A stretch of DNA of 64,000 bases from Gordonia aichiensis NBRC 108223. GTDB lineage: Bacteria > Actinomycetota > Actinomycetes > Mycobacteriales > Mycobacteriaceae. Shown here in pieces: positions 8,419 through 16,378 of the stretch. How positions within the stretch are numbered: the first letter of the stretch is position 1; each line of letters begins with the position of its first letter. A model generated the notes under the pieces. The model did no database searches, had not been told where the DNA came from, and saw only the letters and a list, made by a program, of their open reading frames with translations. The stretch lies in the NCBI RefSeq assembly GCF_000332975.1, contig NZ_BANR01000004.1, positions 62,001 through 126,000 on the forward strand, read 5' to 3'. The position numbers and the translations under genes were made by a program.

Positions 8419-8629
8419 GAGTGTCTCCTCACTCCGGATGCCGTCACGAACCCGTTGTCGCGACGCGCTGTAGACGACAGTAGGTGCGGGTTCGCGCCGC
8501 TGACCAGCGCAGAGGATGACTGACTGTTCAACAGCAACACATGGTCACGAAGGTGTAACGACGCAGTGGGAGGCACTGGACAAGCCACTGACTTTCACAT
8601 ATCTCGTAAATGGATGGTTAGCTAAGTAG

Positions 8630-9877
8630 ATGACACGTCTCTCGCGACGACCCACTTACCACTCATCGGTGCTGGCCGCCGAAGATCTGTCGATGGAGGT
8701 CGTCATGCAGTTCGCCCCGGTCCGCCGCCTCTCGGACGGTGCGCTCGCGGCCGTCGAACTACAGGTGCGCGGTCTGGCCGGTAGCGCAATGGGAACAGCG
8801 GAGTCGTTGCGTCGCGCGGCACGTCTCATGCAGCAGAAGGCATCGCTCGACAAGCAGAAACTGGCATTCGCCGACTCCCCGCAGGCGGCGGAACTCGCCG
8901 AGATCCTTCCGGTGCTTGTCACCGTCGACATGGATTCCGTTCCGGAACACGAACTCGATCTGTTGCCGACGCCGCCTGCGCTGCAACGACTCGTGTTCTC
9001 GGTGTCACCGGCACAGTTGCTCAGCCGACCACACGAGATGCTCGGCGCGGTGAAGGCTGCACGGGGACGCGGGCAGGTGATCTGCATCGACGGAATAGGC
9101 GTTGACCCGCACGCCATCTCGATGCTGCCGCTCATCGAGCCCGACGTGATCATCACCGGTCCCGAGCTGCTCTCGGTGGCGACCGAACCCGACATGGCAG
9201 AGATCGCGCATGCGCTCGCGGCACACGTCGAGCGCAGCAACGCGGTCGTTGTCGCAGAGGGCGTCGACGACGACCGACGGCGAGCGGCTGCCCTGACGAT
9301 CGGTGCGGGCTACGGCACCGGTCGGCTTTATCCGGCCGTCGCCAATCCGTCCGAACTTCCGGCCGACGAGATCGTGGCATTTCCCGACGCGCCCGTGTGG
9401 TCGAGTCCTGCCCCGTCGGCAGATACGCCGTACCGACTCGCCGCGGGCCTGCAGGAGCCGCGGCGGGGAACCAAGCGGCTGCTCGTCGAGATGAGCAAGT
9501 CGCTCGAGGCCCAGGCTGCGTCTGCCGGGCAGGCGATGATCGTCGTCGGAACTTTCCAACATGCGCGGCACTTCACAGACACGACGGCCAGACGCTGGCA
9601 CGATCTCGCCGACGCCACCGGCTTCGCGGGCGTTTACGGTGTCGGCCTGTCACATATGGTCGACGGCAACGTCAGGCACGCGCCACTCGACGCCGCCGAT
9701 GATCTCGTGAACGAGTGGACCGTCGCGGTGCTCGGGCCGCACTTCGCGGCCCTGCTCTCGGCGCGCGATCTGCACGACGCCGGTCCGGACCTCGACCGCA
9801 GCTTCGATTTCGTGCAGTCCTTCGATCGGCTCACCGTGACGCAGGCCGTGCACAGTGTGCTGACCCGGTTCAGCTGA
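8630..9877 (+). CDS. Degenerate EAL domain fused to a DICT sensory domain
   Basis: A 415-residue protein. Residues about 20-250 follow the EAL fold, but the signature is lost: the EAL motif reads VELQVRG, the DDFGTG-like loop is replaced by IDGIGVDP, and only VVAEGVDD remains recognisable. It should therefore not hydrolyse cyclic-di-GMP; it may still bind it or a related ligand. Residues about 270-400 match the DICT domain type found next to diguanylate cyclases and two-component proteins (GQAMIVVGTFQHARHFTD, then GFAGVYGVGL). The gene is alone, in front of a convergent amidohydrolase. A role as a light, redox or nucleotide sensor adaptor is inference. Confidence 0.7.
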   Translation: MTRLSRRPTYHSSVLAAEDLSMEVVMQFAPVRRLSDGALAAVELQVRGLAGSAMGTAESLRRAARLMQQKASLDKQKLAFADSPQAAELAEILPVLVTVDMDSVPEHELDLLPTPPALQRLVFSVSPAQLLSRPHEMLGAVKAARGRGQVICIDGIGVDPHAISMLPLIEPDVIITGPELLSVATEPDMAEIAHALAAHVERSNAVVVAEGVDDDRRRAAALTIGAGYGTGRLYPAVANPSELPADEIVAFPDAPVWSSPAPSADTPYRLAAGLQEPRRGTKRLLVEMSKSLEAQAASAGQAMIVVGTFQHARHFTDTTARRWHDLADATGFAGVYGVGLSHMVDGNVRHAPLDAADDLVNEWTVAVLGPHFAALLSARDLHDAGPDLDRSFDFVQSFDRLTVTQAVHSVLTRFS

Positions 9878-9883
9878 GCCATC

Positions 9884-11221
9884 TCACGAGAGTTCCGCAA
9901 CCTCCTTGGTGAACTCGGCCTCGTCGATCCGTGTGCTCCGCCCGTCGGAGATCACGACGTCGCCGTCGACCATGACGATGTCGACGATCGAGCGTGATCC
10001 CGTGGTGAGTAGCGAGGCGCCCGGGTTGCGGACCGGCAACGTCGCGTAGTCGCGGTCGAAGCGGACCAGCGTGAGGTCGGCAGGCGCCCCTGTGCTCACG
10101 CCACCGATCACTTCAGGCAGCCCGAGAGCCACATTCGCTCCGCCACAGGCGATGTCGAGCATGGTCTCGAAGCCCATCAGGTCGGCGCGTTTGTGAACCG
10201 CGCGCTGCAGATACGCTCCGATGCGGAAGGTCTCGAGCATGTCCTGGGTGTCGTTGCTCGCAGCGCCATCGACCCCGAGGCCCACTCCGAGCCCGCGGTC
10301 GAGCATGGCCGGGACGGGTGCGATGCCGCTGCCGAGCCGCATGTTCGACAACGGGTTGTGCGACACCGCGACTCCCCGCTCGGCGAGGATCGACTGGCCG
10401 ACGTCGTCGAGTTCGACGCAGTGGACGGCCAGCACCCGATTCCACAGGAAATCGTTGGAGTCGAGGTACTCGACGGCACCGACCCCCGCGTGCTCGAGGC
10501 ACATGACGTCGTCGGTAGGCGTTTCGAGGAGGTGGATCATCACCGACATGTCGCGTTGCTCCGCGAACTCACGCAATCTCACCATCCCGGCCTCGGTGAC
10601 CGATCGCGGGTTCGGAATGGCGAGCGCCACCGTGATCGGTGTCTCCGAGACCTGTTCGCGTAGGTGATCGACGTGGTCGAGGACCTCATCGAGAGGCTGC
10701 ATGAGTCGCGGCTCGAACCCCCACTTGCGCGTGGCGTCCGGCCGGTCGGCGACGCCGCGGCCCAGGACGGCGCGAATACCCGTGTCGCGCAACGCCTGGA
10801 TGACCGCGCCGTGGACCTCGCCGGATGGGTGGGGCCACATGTGCTCGACGACGGTGGTCGTGCCGGATCGAAGCATCTCCAGTGCAGCCGCGACCGCAGC
10901 CGTGTACGCGCGGTCCGGTGTGATGGCAACCGACTCCTCACCCACGGCCAGCAGCCATTCGAGCAACGGTGTGCACTCGGCGATTCCGCGCATGAGTGAC
11001 TGCTGTAGGTGGGTGTGTGTGTTGACGAAGCCTGGGATGAGGTACCCGCCGGTCGAGATGGTCTCGGCGACAGCAGATGTCGAGGAAGCGTGCGAACCGA
11101 TCGATTCGACGACGCCGTCGACCACGCGAACATCCTGATGCTCGAGCCAGATGCCTCCGGAGTACACGGACACGTCGGAGAACACCGACGTGCGGCCCAC
11201 GTCGCCGGTCGCCGCGGTCAT
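9884..11221 (-). CDS. Amidohydrolase / deaminase of the TrzA-SsnA-guanine deaminase type
   Basis: A 445-residue metal-dependent hydrolase. Metal ligands are visible as H69-T-H71 (NTHTHLQQS), a His in MIHLLET, a His in LAVHCVEL and an Asp in LGVDGAASND, the set for a mononuclear zinc/iron deaminase. Relatives act on guanine, 8-oxoguanine, N-ethylammeline or S-adenosylhomocysteine; the exact substrate is not readable. The start ATG at 11221 shares its A with the TGA of the upstream oxygenase gene (TGATG), so the two are translationally coupled. The frame is open much further upstream, but that part is antisense-like shadow within the oxygenase gene. Confidence 0.8.
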   Translation of the reverse strand: MTAATGDVGRTSVFSDVSVYSGGIWLEHQDVRVVDGVVESIGSHASSTSAVAETISTGGYLIPGFVNTHTHLQQSLMRGIAECTPLLEWLLAVGEESVAITPDRAYTAAVAAALEMLRSGTTTVVEHMWPHPSGEVHGAVIQALRDTGIRAVLGRGVADRPDATRKWGFEPRLMQPLDEVLDHVDHLREQVSETPITVALAIPNPRSVTEAGMVRLREFAEQRDMSVMIHLLETPTDDVMCLEHAGVGAVEYLDSNDFLWNRVLAVHCVELDDVGQSILAERGVAVSHNPLSNMRLGSGIAPVPAMLDRGLGVGLGVDGAASNDTQDMLETFRIGAYLQRAVHKRADLMGFETMLDIACGGANVALGLPEVIGGVSTGAPADLTLVRFDRDYATLPVRNPGASLLTTGSRSIVDIVMVDGDVVISDGRSTRIDEAEFTKEVAELS

Positions 11222-12240
11222 CACTTGGCGAAGTTCGCGGCGATGCGCTGGGCGATGTAGTCGCCACCGGTGATCGGCGGGTACTTGCCCGCTGCGCTCT
11301 CGATCAGGGCATCGGTGTTCGCCTGTGCGAAGTAGGCGATGGTGTAGCGAGGTCCCGTGTACTCGCCGCGGCGCGGCGCCCGCACGCGATGGAAGTTCGA
11401 CGGCAGGCGGTCGTCGGACCACCGCATGAGCATGTCGCCGATGTTGCAGGTGATCGCTTCGTCGGACGGCTCGACCGGTGTCCAGGCCTGCGAGGAGGCC
11501 TCGGCTCCCGGCAGAACCTGCAGGCCGCCCTGGCCCGCGCGCTGGAACAGCAGCGTCAATGCGTCGAAGTCGGTGTGCGCGCCTGCGCGCCAGACGTTCG
11601 GCTCGTCGAGCATGGCGTCGGGGAAGGCGTAGTAGTGCAGCAAGCGCAAGGTGCTCTGATAGGTCTCGGTGCTGGGGTCGTGTGCGCGGGTGAAGAAGTC
11701 GCGGTCGAAGCCGAGTTTCTCCGCAAAGCAGCCGAGGATGTCCATCGCGAGCTTCCAGCACTTGTGCTCGAAGTCGAGGAGGGTCTGGCGGAATCCTGCG
11801 AGTTGCTCGTCGGTCGGCCAGAGGCCGTCCATGCGGGGGAGGGTGAGCTGGTAGGACTCCTTCTGGTCCGGGGTGCCCACCGACGGACGGACCTGGCTGG
11901 AGAACTCCCAGCCCGCGTTCTGGCCCTTCTTGAGCGGGAACTGCTCCTTGACATCGCGGGGCAGCGCGAAGAACTTCGCCGACATGTCGAATGCGTGATT
12001 GACCTCGGCCATGTCGATGCCGTGGTCGACGATCTGGAAGAAGCCGATATCTGTTGCGGCGGACCAGAGTTCGTCGGAAATCTCAGTGCGTCGCGCTTCG
12101 AAGTCGGCGAGGCTGATGCGGCGTACCTCACGGTCGGTGGTCTCGGTACCGAGCCCGCCCATCTGTGCCTCGCGATTGAGTTCTGTCATCGCATACGCGT
12201 CGTCGGAAGCAGTGGCGGTTGCCGAAGGGGTGTTGCTCAT
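11221..12240 (-). CDS. 2-oxoglutarate/Fe(II)-dependent oxygenase, isopenicillin-N-synthase-like
   Basis: A 339-residue enzyme with an N-terminal DIOX_N domain (GFFQIVDHGID near residue 66) and a C-terminal double-stranded beta-helix. The iron ligands are H222-T-D224 and H284, and R298 in PRYTIAYF would bind the 2-oxoglutarate carboxylate. The start at 12240 has GAGAGAA about 8 bases upstream; an earlier in-frame ATG at 12393 would add a low-complexity tail. It forms a coupled pair with the amidohydrolase behind it, suggesting one pathway, perhaps oxidation of a purine or other N-heterocycle followed by hydrolysis (inference). Confidence 0.85.
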   Translation of the reverse strand: MSNTPSATATASDDAYAMTELNREAQMGGLGTETTDREVRRISLADFEARRTEISDELWSAATDIGFFQIVDHGIDMAEVNHAFDMSAKFFALPRDVKEQFPLKKGQNAGWEFSSQVRPSVGTPDQKESYQLTLPRMDGLWPTDEQLAGFRQTLLDFEHKCWKLAMDILGCFAEKLGFDRDFFTRAHDPSTETYQSTLRLLHYYAFPDAMLDEPNVWRAGAHTDFDALTLLFQRAGQGGLQVLPGAEASSQAWTPVEPSDEAITCNIGDMLMRWSDDRLPSNFHRVRAPRRGEYTGPRYTIAYFAQANTDALIESAAGKYPPITGGDYIAQRIAANFAK

Positions 12241-12417
12241 GGTGTGTTCTCTCTTCACGAATGAGCTCGCGTGCGCTTTTCGACGCAGGACCCGAGAGAA
12301 GGGCCGCCACGGACGCGAACATCGGGACTCTTCCCCGTTGCTACACGCGATCTCGTGGAAGCCACGATACGACAGGCGGGGCGGGTGCGCCACTCGAGCG
12401 TCCTGCTACGGGCGTGG

Positions 12418-14079
12418 TCAGACGACCGGGAGTCGGAGGGTCTGGTCGGGGCCGGCATCGATCGACACCGGTATCGAGCGCATCCCGCCGCGGTAGTTCG
12501 TCGACCCTCCGGAGACCACGAGCCGTAGTCGGTGGCCGGGACCGAAGCGATGGACGACTGCGGGGAGAGTGATGGTCAGCGGTTGGTGGGGATTCGAAAT
12601 CCGCACCGGAGCAACGAGATTGCCGACTGTTGTCGATACTCCCGCCGCATCGACGTCGACAAGCCTGGTGAACAGCACGAGTTGGTCGGCGAGTGCCGCG
12701 CTGCTCGTCTCCGGTGCTCGCACACGCAACTGCAGCGTCGGTGCTCCGACGACATCGACGGCGGCAGGCAGCGGAGCGGTGTCCCACTGTGCGAAAGTGC
12801 CCGTGACGTCGCGTTCGGGGGCACTGATCAGTCCGAGTGCGTCGGGCTTGTCGTGTGAGGTCGGCAGTCCCGCGGGTGGCGTGGTCAGCCGCGCGGTGCC
12901 TCGACGCGGCGTCGACGAGGAGGGCACCAGGCCGTTCACCCCGGAGAGGGCGAACTCCTCGCGGTTGCCGACGTCGACAGTTGTGGCCGTCGCATAGGCG
13001 GGGGTCGCGATGCCCCGATAGTCGATCCAGTTGCGGAAGTAGGCAAAGGCGGGGCCGGTACCGGTACCGGTTCCCTTCAGATAGTGGTCGTGCCACGCCG
13101 CGGCGCGATGCATGACGTACTGGCCATCGGGGTCGGGCTTGTCGGACGAGAGGTCGCCGGGAGCGGGCGATCCCGAGTGTCCGCCGGAGAACCAGATCAT
13201 CGACGTGGGGACGCCCCTCGCCGACAGTCCGCGGTGGGTGGCCAGTGCTTCTCGGAGAGTGAACAGGGTGTCCTGTTCGCCCTGCACGAGCAGTGTGGGA
13301 ATTGTGATGCGATCGAGGAACGAGGCGACCGAGCCCCGTCGGAATTCATCGAGGATCGACGGGTCGACCGTTCCGGTCGTGGCCGATTGGACAAGCGCGT
13401 CGCACACTGCCGCAGGAAAGTCGGGGCAGCCTGCAAGTCGTTGCGGGTCGACAGCCGCGTGCTGGACACCGGAGACGAGTCCTCCGGCGACCAGGGTGGC
13501 GCTCCAGTTGAGCTTGACCGCACCCTGTGTCGGCGTACTGACACCGACCGTTTGGCCGGTGTTGTTGGGCGACAACGAATACGACAGGTCGTTCCAGGTC
13601 GCCATCGGCACGATCGTGTCGATCCTCGGATCGACCGAGGCGGCGGCGAACTGGATGTGGCCGCCGTAGGAGCCGCCGATCATGCCGACGCGCGGATCGT
13701 GGGAGCTGTGGGCGCCCCGATGGTCGACGCTGTCGCGTTGGACGACGTCGAGTACGGGTGCGGGCATCGTGTGTGCGGCGTCGCGGAAGGCGATGCCGTT
13801 CGCGCCGCCCAGATAGCTGACGAGTCGGGACGCGGCGTCGCCGTCCGGGGTCGGACTGTCGAACGTGATGCGGCAACCCGATCCGCCGAACCCGAGTCCG
13901 GAGTAGGCGAGTACGACGTAACCGCGCGCGGCGAACATGCGTGCCAACGGTGCCTGATCGTCTTTGCTGCCGCTGAAACCGTTGGTCGTCAAGATCGCAG
14001 GTGCACGCTTCGTCGGCGAAACACCGTGCGGGACATAGAGATCACCGATCACGTCGCAGCGCGGGCCCGAGTTGTGCAT
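12418..14079 (-). CDS. CocE/NonD-family hydrolase (X-Pro dipeptidyl-peptidase fold)
   Basis: A 553-residue protein. The N-terminal alpha/beta-hydrolase core has the nucleophile elbow GGSYGG (S137), and the C-terminal jelly-roll lectin-like domain (about residues 400-553) ends in the typical HRLRLVVSGG region. Known members hydrolyse esters (cocaine esterase, glutaryl-7-ACA acylase) or Xaa-Pro peptides. The ATG at 14079 lies 61 bases from an in-frame TGA, and no other start codon is available between them, so the protein begins unusually abruptly (MHNSGPRCDV) without a signal peptide. It is divergent from the Fur-type regulator and shares the inverted repeat at 14146-14162 with it. Confidence 0.8.
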   Translation of the reverse strand: MHNSGPRCDVIGDLYVPHGVSPTKRAPAILTTNGFSGSKDDQAPLARMFAARGYVVLAYSGLGFGGSGCRITFDSPTPDGDAASRLVSYLGGANGIAFRDAAHTMPAPVLDVVQRDSVDHRGAHSSHDPRVGMIGGSYGGHIQFAAASVDPRIDTIVPMATWNDLSYSLSPNNTGQTVGVSTPTQGAVKLNWSATLVAGGLVSGVQHAAVDPQRLAGCPDFPAAVCDALVQSATTGTVDPSILDEFRRGSVASFLDRITIPTLLVQGEQDTLFTLREALATHRGLSARGVPTSMIWFSGGHSGSPAPGDLSSDKPDPDGQYVMHRAAAWHDHYLKGTGTGTGPAFAYFRNWIDYRGIATPAYATATTVDVGNREEFALSGVNGLVPSSSTPRRGTARLTTPPAGLPTSHDKPDALGLISAPERDVTGTFAQWDTAPLPAAVDVVGAPTLQLRVRAPETSSAALADQLVLFTRLVDVDAAGVSTTVGNLVAPVRISNPHQPLTITLPAVVHRFGPGHRLRLVVSGGSTNYRGGMRSIPVSIDAGPDQTLRLPVV

Positions 14080-14145
14080 GACGTCGAAAAGGGAATCAGG
14101 AATCGTTTCGTCGACTCACTGCACCGCATGGCCAATAATGGACAT

Positions 14146-14162
14146 GATCTAAAAACTAGATC
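14146..14162. promoter_or_regulatory. Perfect inverted repeat, candidate Fur-family operator
   Basis: GATCTA-AAAAC-TAGATC, two perfect 6-base arms around a 5-base AT-rich spacer, sits 22 bases before the Fur-type start codon and 67 bases before the CocE-like start. The position and AT-richness within GC-rich DNA fit autoregulation by the adjacent Fur-family protein. It is not the classic 19-base Fur box. Confidence 0.55.
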
Positions 14163-14183
14163 GAGTCCAATTTAGCTGTTACG

Positions 14184-14624
14184 ATGAAGCCCATGCAGGA
14201 TCGACAGGCCCTCGGACGACAGCTCCGTGACGCGGGGATGCGGGTCACCGCCCCTCGTCTCGCGGTGCTCGAGGTCTTGGCCGCGCATCCGCATTCGACG
14301 GCCGACTTCGTCGCCCGCGGAGTGCGGAAGCAGCTCGGGGGCGTGTCGAAGCAGACTGTCTACGACGTGCTGCGTTCATGTACGGAGAGCGGATTGCTCC
14401 GTAGCATCGAGCCTGCAGGTTCTGCGGTGCGCTATGAGACACGCACCGCAGACAATCACCACCATCTCGTGTGCCGTACGTGTGGCGACATCGTCGATGT
14501 CGATTGCGTCGTCGGGTCGGCACCGTGTCTCATGCCGGACGCCGACCACGGTTACTCGATCGACGAGGCCGAGGTGACGTTCTGGGGTCAGTGTCCAGCC
14601 TGTCGCGCCGTCGGAGCCGGATGA
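14184..14624 (+). CDS. Fur-family peroxide/metal-responsive regulator (FurA/PerR type)
   Basis: A 146-residue protein. The winged-helix domain spans about residues 8-85 (GMRVTAPRLAVLEVL; VSKQTVYDVLRSCTESGLL). The metal-sensing motif is H92-H94, and the structural zinc site is C97-x2-C100 (HLVCRTCG) with C137-x2-C140 (CPAC). Methionine 4 is an alternative start at 14193. FurA relatives in mycobacteria control katG; here the following genes are Ohr and Dps, so the likely job is sensing peroxide through metal-catalysed oxidation. It is probably autoregulated through the inverted repeat just upstream. Confidence 0.85.
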   Translation: MKPMQDRQALGRQLRDAGMRVTAPRLAVLEVLAAHPHSTADFVARGVRKQLGGVSKQTVYDVLRSCTESGLLRSIEPAGSAVRYETRTADNHHHLVCRTCGDIVDVDCVVGSAPCLMPDADHGYSIDEAEVTFWGQCPACRAVGAG

Positions 14625-14700
14625 CTGATCTGTCACACACCAGCTCGACCGCAACAGCTCAACCACGACAACAGTTCTCACACACTTCCAGGAGATGACC

Positions 14701-15132
14701 ATGGCTATCGAACCCGCATACACGATCTCGTCGACAGCAACCGGAGGTGGTCGCGATGGTGAGGTCGTATCGGCGAGTGGGCAGATCGATCTCGACCTGC
14801 GGCCGCCCAAGGAGCTTGGCGGTAGTGGAGAGGGCAGCAACCCCGAGGAGCTCTTCTCGGCCGGATATGCAGCCTGTTTTCTCGGTGCGCTGCGGGCAAC
14901 CTCCAAGAACGCGGGATCGCCGGTGCCCGACGAGTCGACGGTGACCGTCACAATCGGCATCGGTAAGGACCCGGCCGACGGCGGGTTTGCGCTCGTCGCC
15001 GACATCGAGACCTACATCCCCGGCGTCGACGAGGCGAAGGCGAAGGAACTCGCCGAGGGCGCGCACGCCTTCTGCCCGTACTCGAAGGCAACGAAGGGCA
15101 ACATCGCCCACAACCTGACGGTCCGCGTCTGA
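14701..15132 (+). CDS. ohr: Organic hydroperoxide resistance protein, Ohr/OsmC family
   Basis: A 143-residue thiol peroxidase subunit. The two redox Cys are C59 (GYAACF) and C125 (AFCPYS), exactly the Ohr pair, and residues near NPEELFSAGYAAC match the family. It reduces fatty-acid and other organic hydroperoxides with lipoylated protein or thiol as reductant in the cytoplasm. I chose the ATG at 14701 because AGGAG lies 7-11 bases upstream; the ATG two codons earlier sits on that site. It is 76 bases behind the Fur-type gene, probably co-transcribed or sharing its regulation. Confidence 0.92.
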   Translation: MAIEPAYTISSTATGGGRDGEVVSASGQIDLDLRPPKELGGSGEGSNPEELFSAGYAACFLGALRATSKNAGSPVPDESTVTVTIGIGKDPADGGFALVADIETYIPGVDEAKAKELAEGAHAFCPYSKATKGNIAHNLTVRV

Positions 15133-15155
15133 GCAGCTGACGCGACCGTTGCGAG

Positions 15156-15180
15156 TCCGGCGCCACAGCCCGGCGCCGGA
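15156..15180 (+). terminator. Hairpin after ohr
   Basis: TCCGGCGCC (15156-15164) and GGCGCCGGA (15172-15180) form a perfect 9-base stem with a 7-base loop, 24 bases after the ohr stop. There is no T-run. It may end or attenuate transcription before dps. Confidence 0.5.
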
Positions 15181-15233
15181 CGTACGTCACGACCCGCCCA
15201 CCGGCGGGCAGACATGAGAGAAGGAGTCACACA

Positions 15234-15710
15234 ATGACGAACACTCCGATCACGAGCACGTTGACCGATGAGCAGAAAGCGATCACCGGTCATGCACTGC
15301 AACAGACGCTGGTCGACCTGATCGATTTGTCCCTGGTGGCCAAGCAGGCGCACTGGAACGTCGTCGGGCGGAACTTCCGCTCGGTTCATCTCGAACTCGA
15401 CGAGTTGGTCACCGTGAGCCGCGAGTTCACCGATCAGGCCGCAGAACGTGCGACAGCCATCGGGGTCTCGCCTGACGGCCGGGCGGAAACCGTGGCCAAA
15501 ACGGCGGGCACCACCGGATTCGGCGACGGATGGACGTCGGACACCGAGGTCATCGCATCGATCGTCGACAACCTCAAGGCAGTGATCGCCGGTCTGCGCA
15601 CGCGGATTGACGAGACGGAGGACGCCGATCCGGTGACCCAGGATCTGCTGATCTCGTTCGCCGCGAAGCTGGAGCAACTCCATTGGATGTGGCAGGCACA
15701 GATCGCCTGA
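15234..15710 (+). CDS. dps: Dps-family ferritin-like DNA-protection protein
   Basis: A 158-residue four-helix protein of the usual Dps length. The intersubunit ferroxidase motif is seen in KQAHWNVVGRNFRSVHLELD (His, His, Glu/Asp pattern). Dodecamers of this family oxidise Fe(II) with H2O2 and store the iron, limiting Fenton chemistry, and some bind DNA; the N-terminal tail here is short and not basic, so DNA binding is uncertain. A strong ribosome site (GAAGGAG) lies 9 bases before the ATG. It completes a peroxide-defence group with the Fur-type regulator and Ohr upstream. Confidence 0.92.
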   Translation: MTNTPITSTLTDEQKAITGHALQQTLVDLIDLSLVAKQAHWNVVGRNFRSVHLELDELVTVSREFTDQAAERATAIGVSPDGRAETVAKTAGTTGFGDGWTSDTEVIASIVDNLKAVIAGLRTRIDETEDADPVTQDLLISFAAKLEQLHWMWQAQIA

Positions 15711-15765
15711 ACCGGGTGTCCGGTAATCAACAACGGAGGATCATCCGCACGGTAGCGTCGAGTGC

Positions 15766-16365
15766 GTGAATGATCTGGGGGTCATGGTCGGTTTGGGGCT
15801 CATTGCAGCCACCGTCGCGACCATTGCATATGTCCGAACCCGCGAGCGCGAGGCCGATAGGTTGGCCCGCGCCGCGGGTTTGGCGCGTGAACTGCGTGAA
15901 CTCGCCGACGGCGATCCCGTTCGTCTCGCGGCCCTCGACGAGTACGAGGTCTCGCTCTATCAGAGGCTGTTCTACTCGTCGACTGTGACGCCGCGCCTTC
16001 GTGCTGCGGCTTGGGCGCTTCTCGCGGCCGTGCTGGCCGCAGCGGCGGCGGTGGCCTCGCGCGGAGACGGGCTGGTGATCGGTGCGGTGCACATCGGCGC
16101 GATCGTGCTCGCGGTGCTCTTCGGAGTGGCGGCGGTGGTCTACGGCGTGCTCGCGATGATCCATGTCGCGACCACCCCGCGCGTCTCCTTCAGCGAGTCC
16201 TACAGCGACCCCGACGAGGACGCACCCGCAGGTCAGGATCGGGCGGCGTCGGATCCGGCCCCGTCCGACGCAGGCCCAGCCGATGATGCGTCGAACGACG
16301 TGGGAGTTGTGTCGGCGCGCGCAGAGGTGACGAGCGCACGAGCGTCGTCTGCGAAAGCCGACTAG
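15766..16365 (+). CDS. Conserved membrane protein with acidic/Ala-rich tail
   Basis: A 199-residue protein read from a GTG. It has a hydrophobic helix at residues 5-23, a soluble helical segment with many Arg/Glu (about 24-75), two more hydrophobic helices (about 80-100 and 105-132), and a disordered Asp/Ala/Pro-rich C-terminal tail. No ribosome site is visible, so translation may be leaderless. It converges on the GlxA-type regulator gene with 13 bases between stops. Function unknown. Confidence 0.65.
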   Translation: MNDLGVMVGLGLIAATVATIAYVRTREREADRLARAAGLARELRELADGDPVRLAALDEYEVSLYQRLFYSSTVTPRLRAAAWALLAAVLAAAAAVASRGDGLVIGAVHIGAIVLAVLFGVAAVVYGVLAMIHVATTPRVSFSESYSDPDEDAPAGQDRAASDPAPSDAGPADDASNDVGVVSARAEVTSARASSAKAD

Positions 16366-16378
16366 CGAGTCGGTACGA

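Noticed and set aside
8273..8588. Short frames on both strands over 8273-8588
   Set aside because: They overlap the 56-residue frame at 8248-8418, which has the better ribosome site and a sensible membrane helix.
11222..11761. Extension of the amidohydrolase to 11761
   Set aside because: It lies inside the 2-oxoglutarate oxygenase gene and reads as an Arg-rich shadow; the coupled ATG at 11221 starts the conserved domain.
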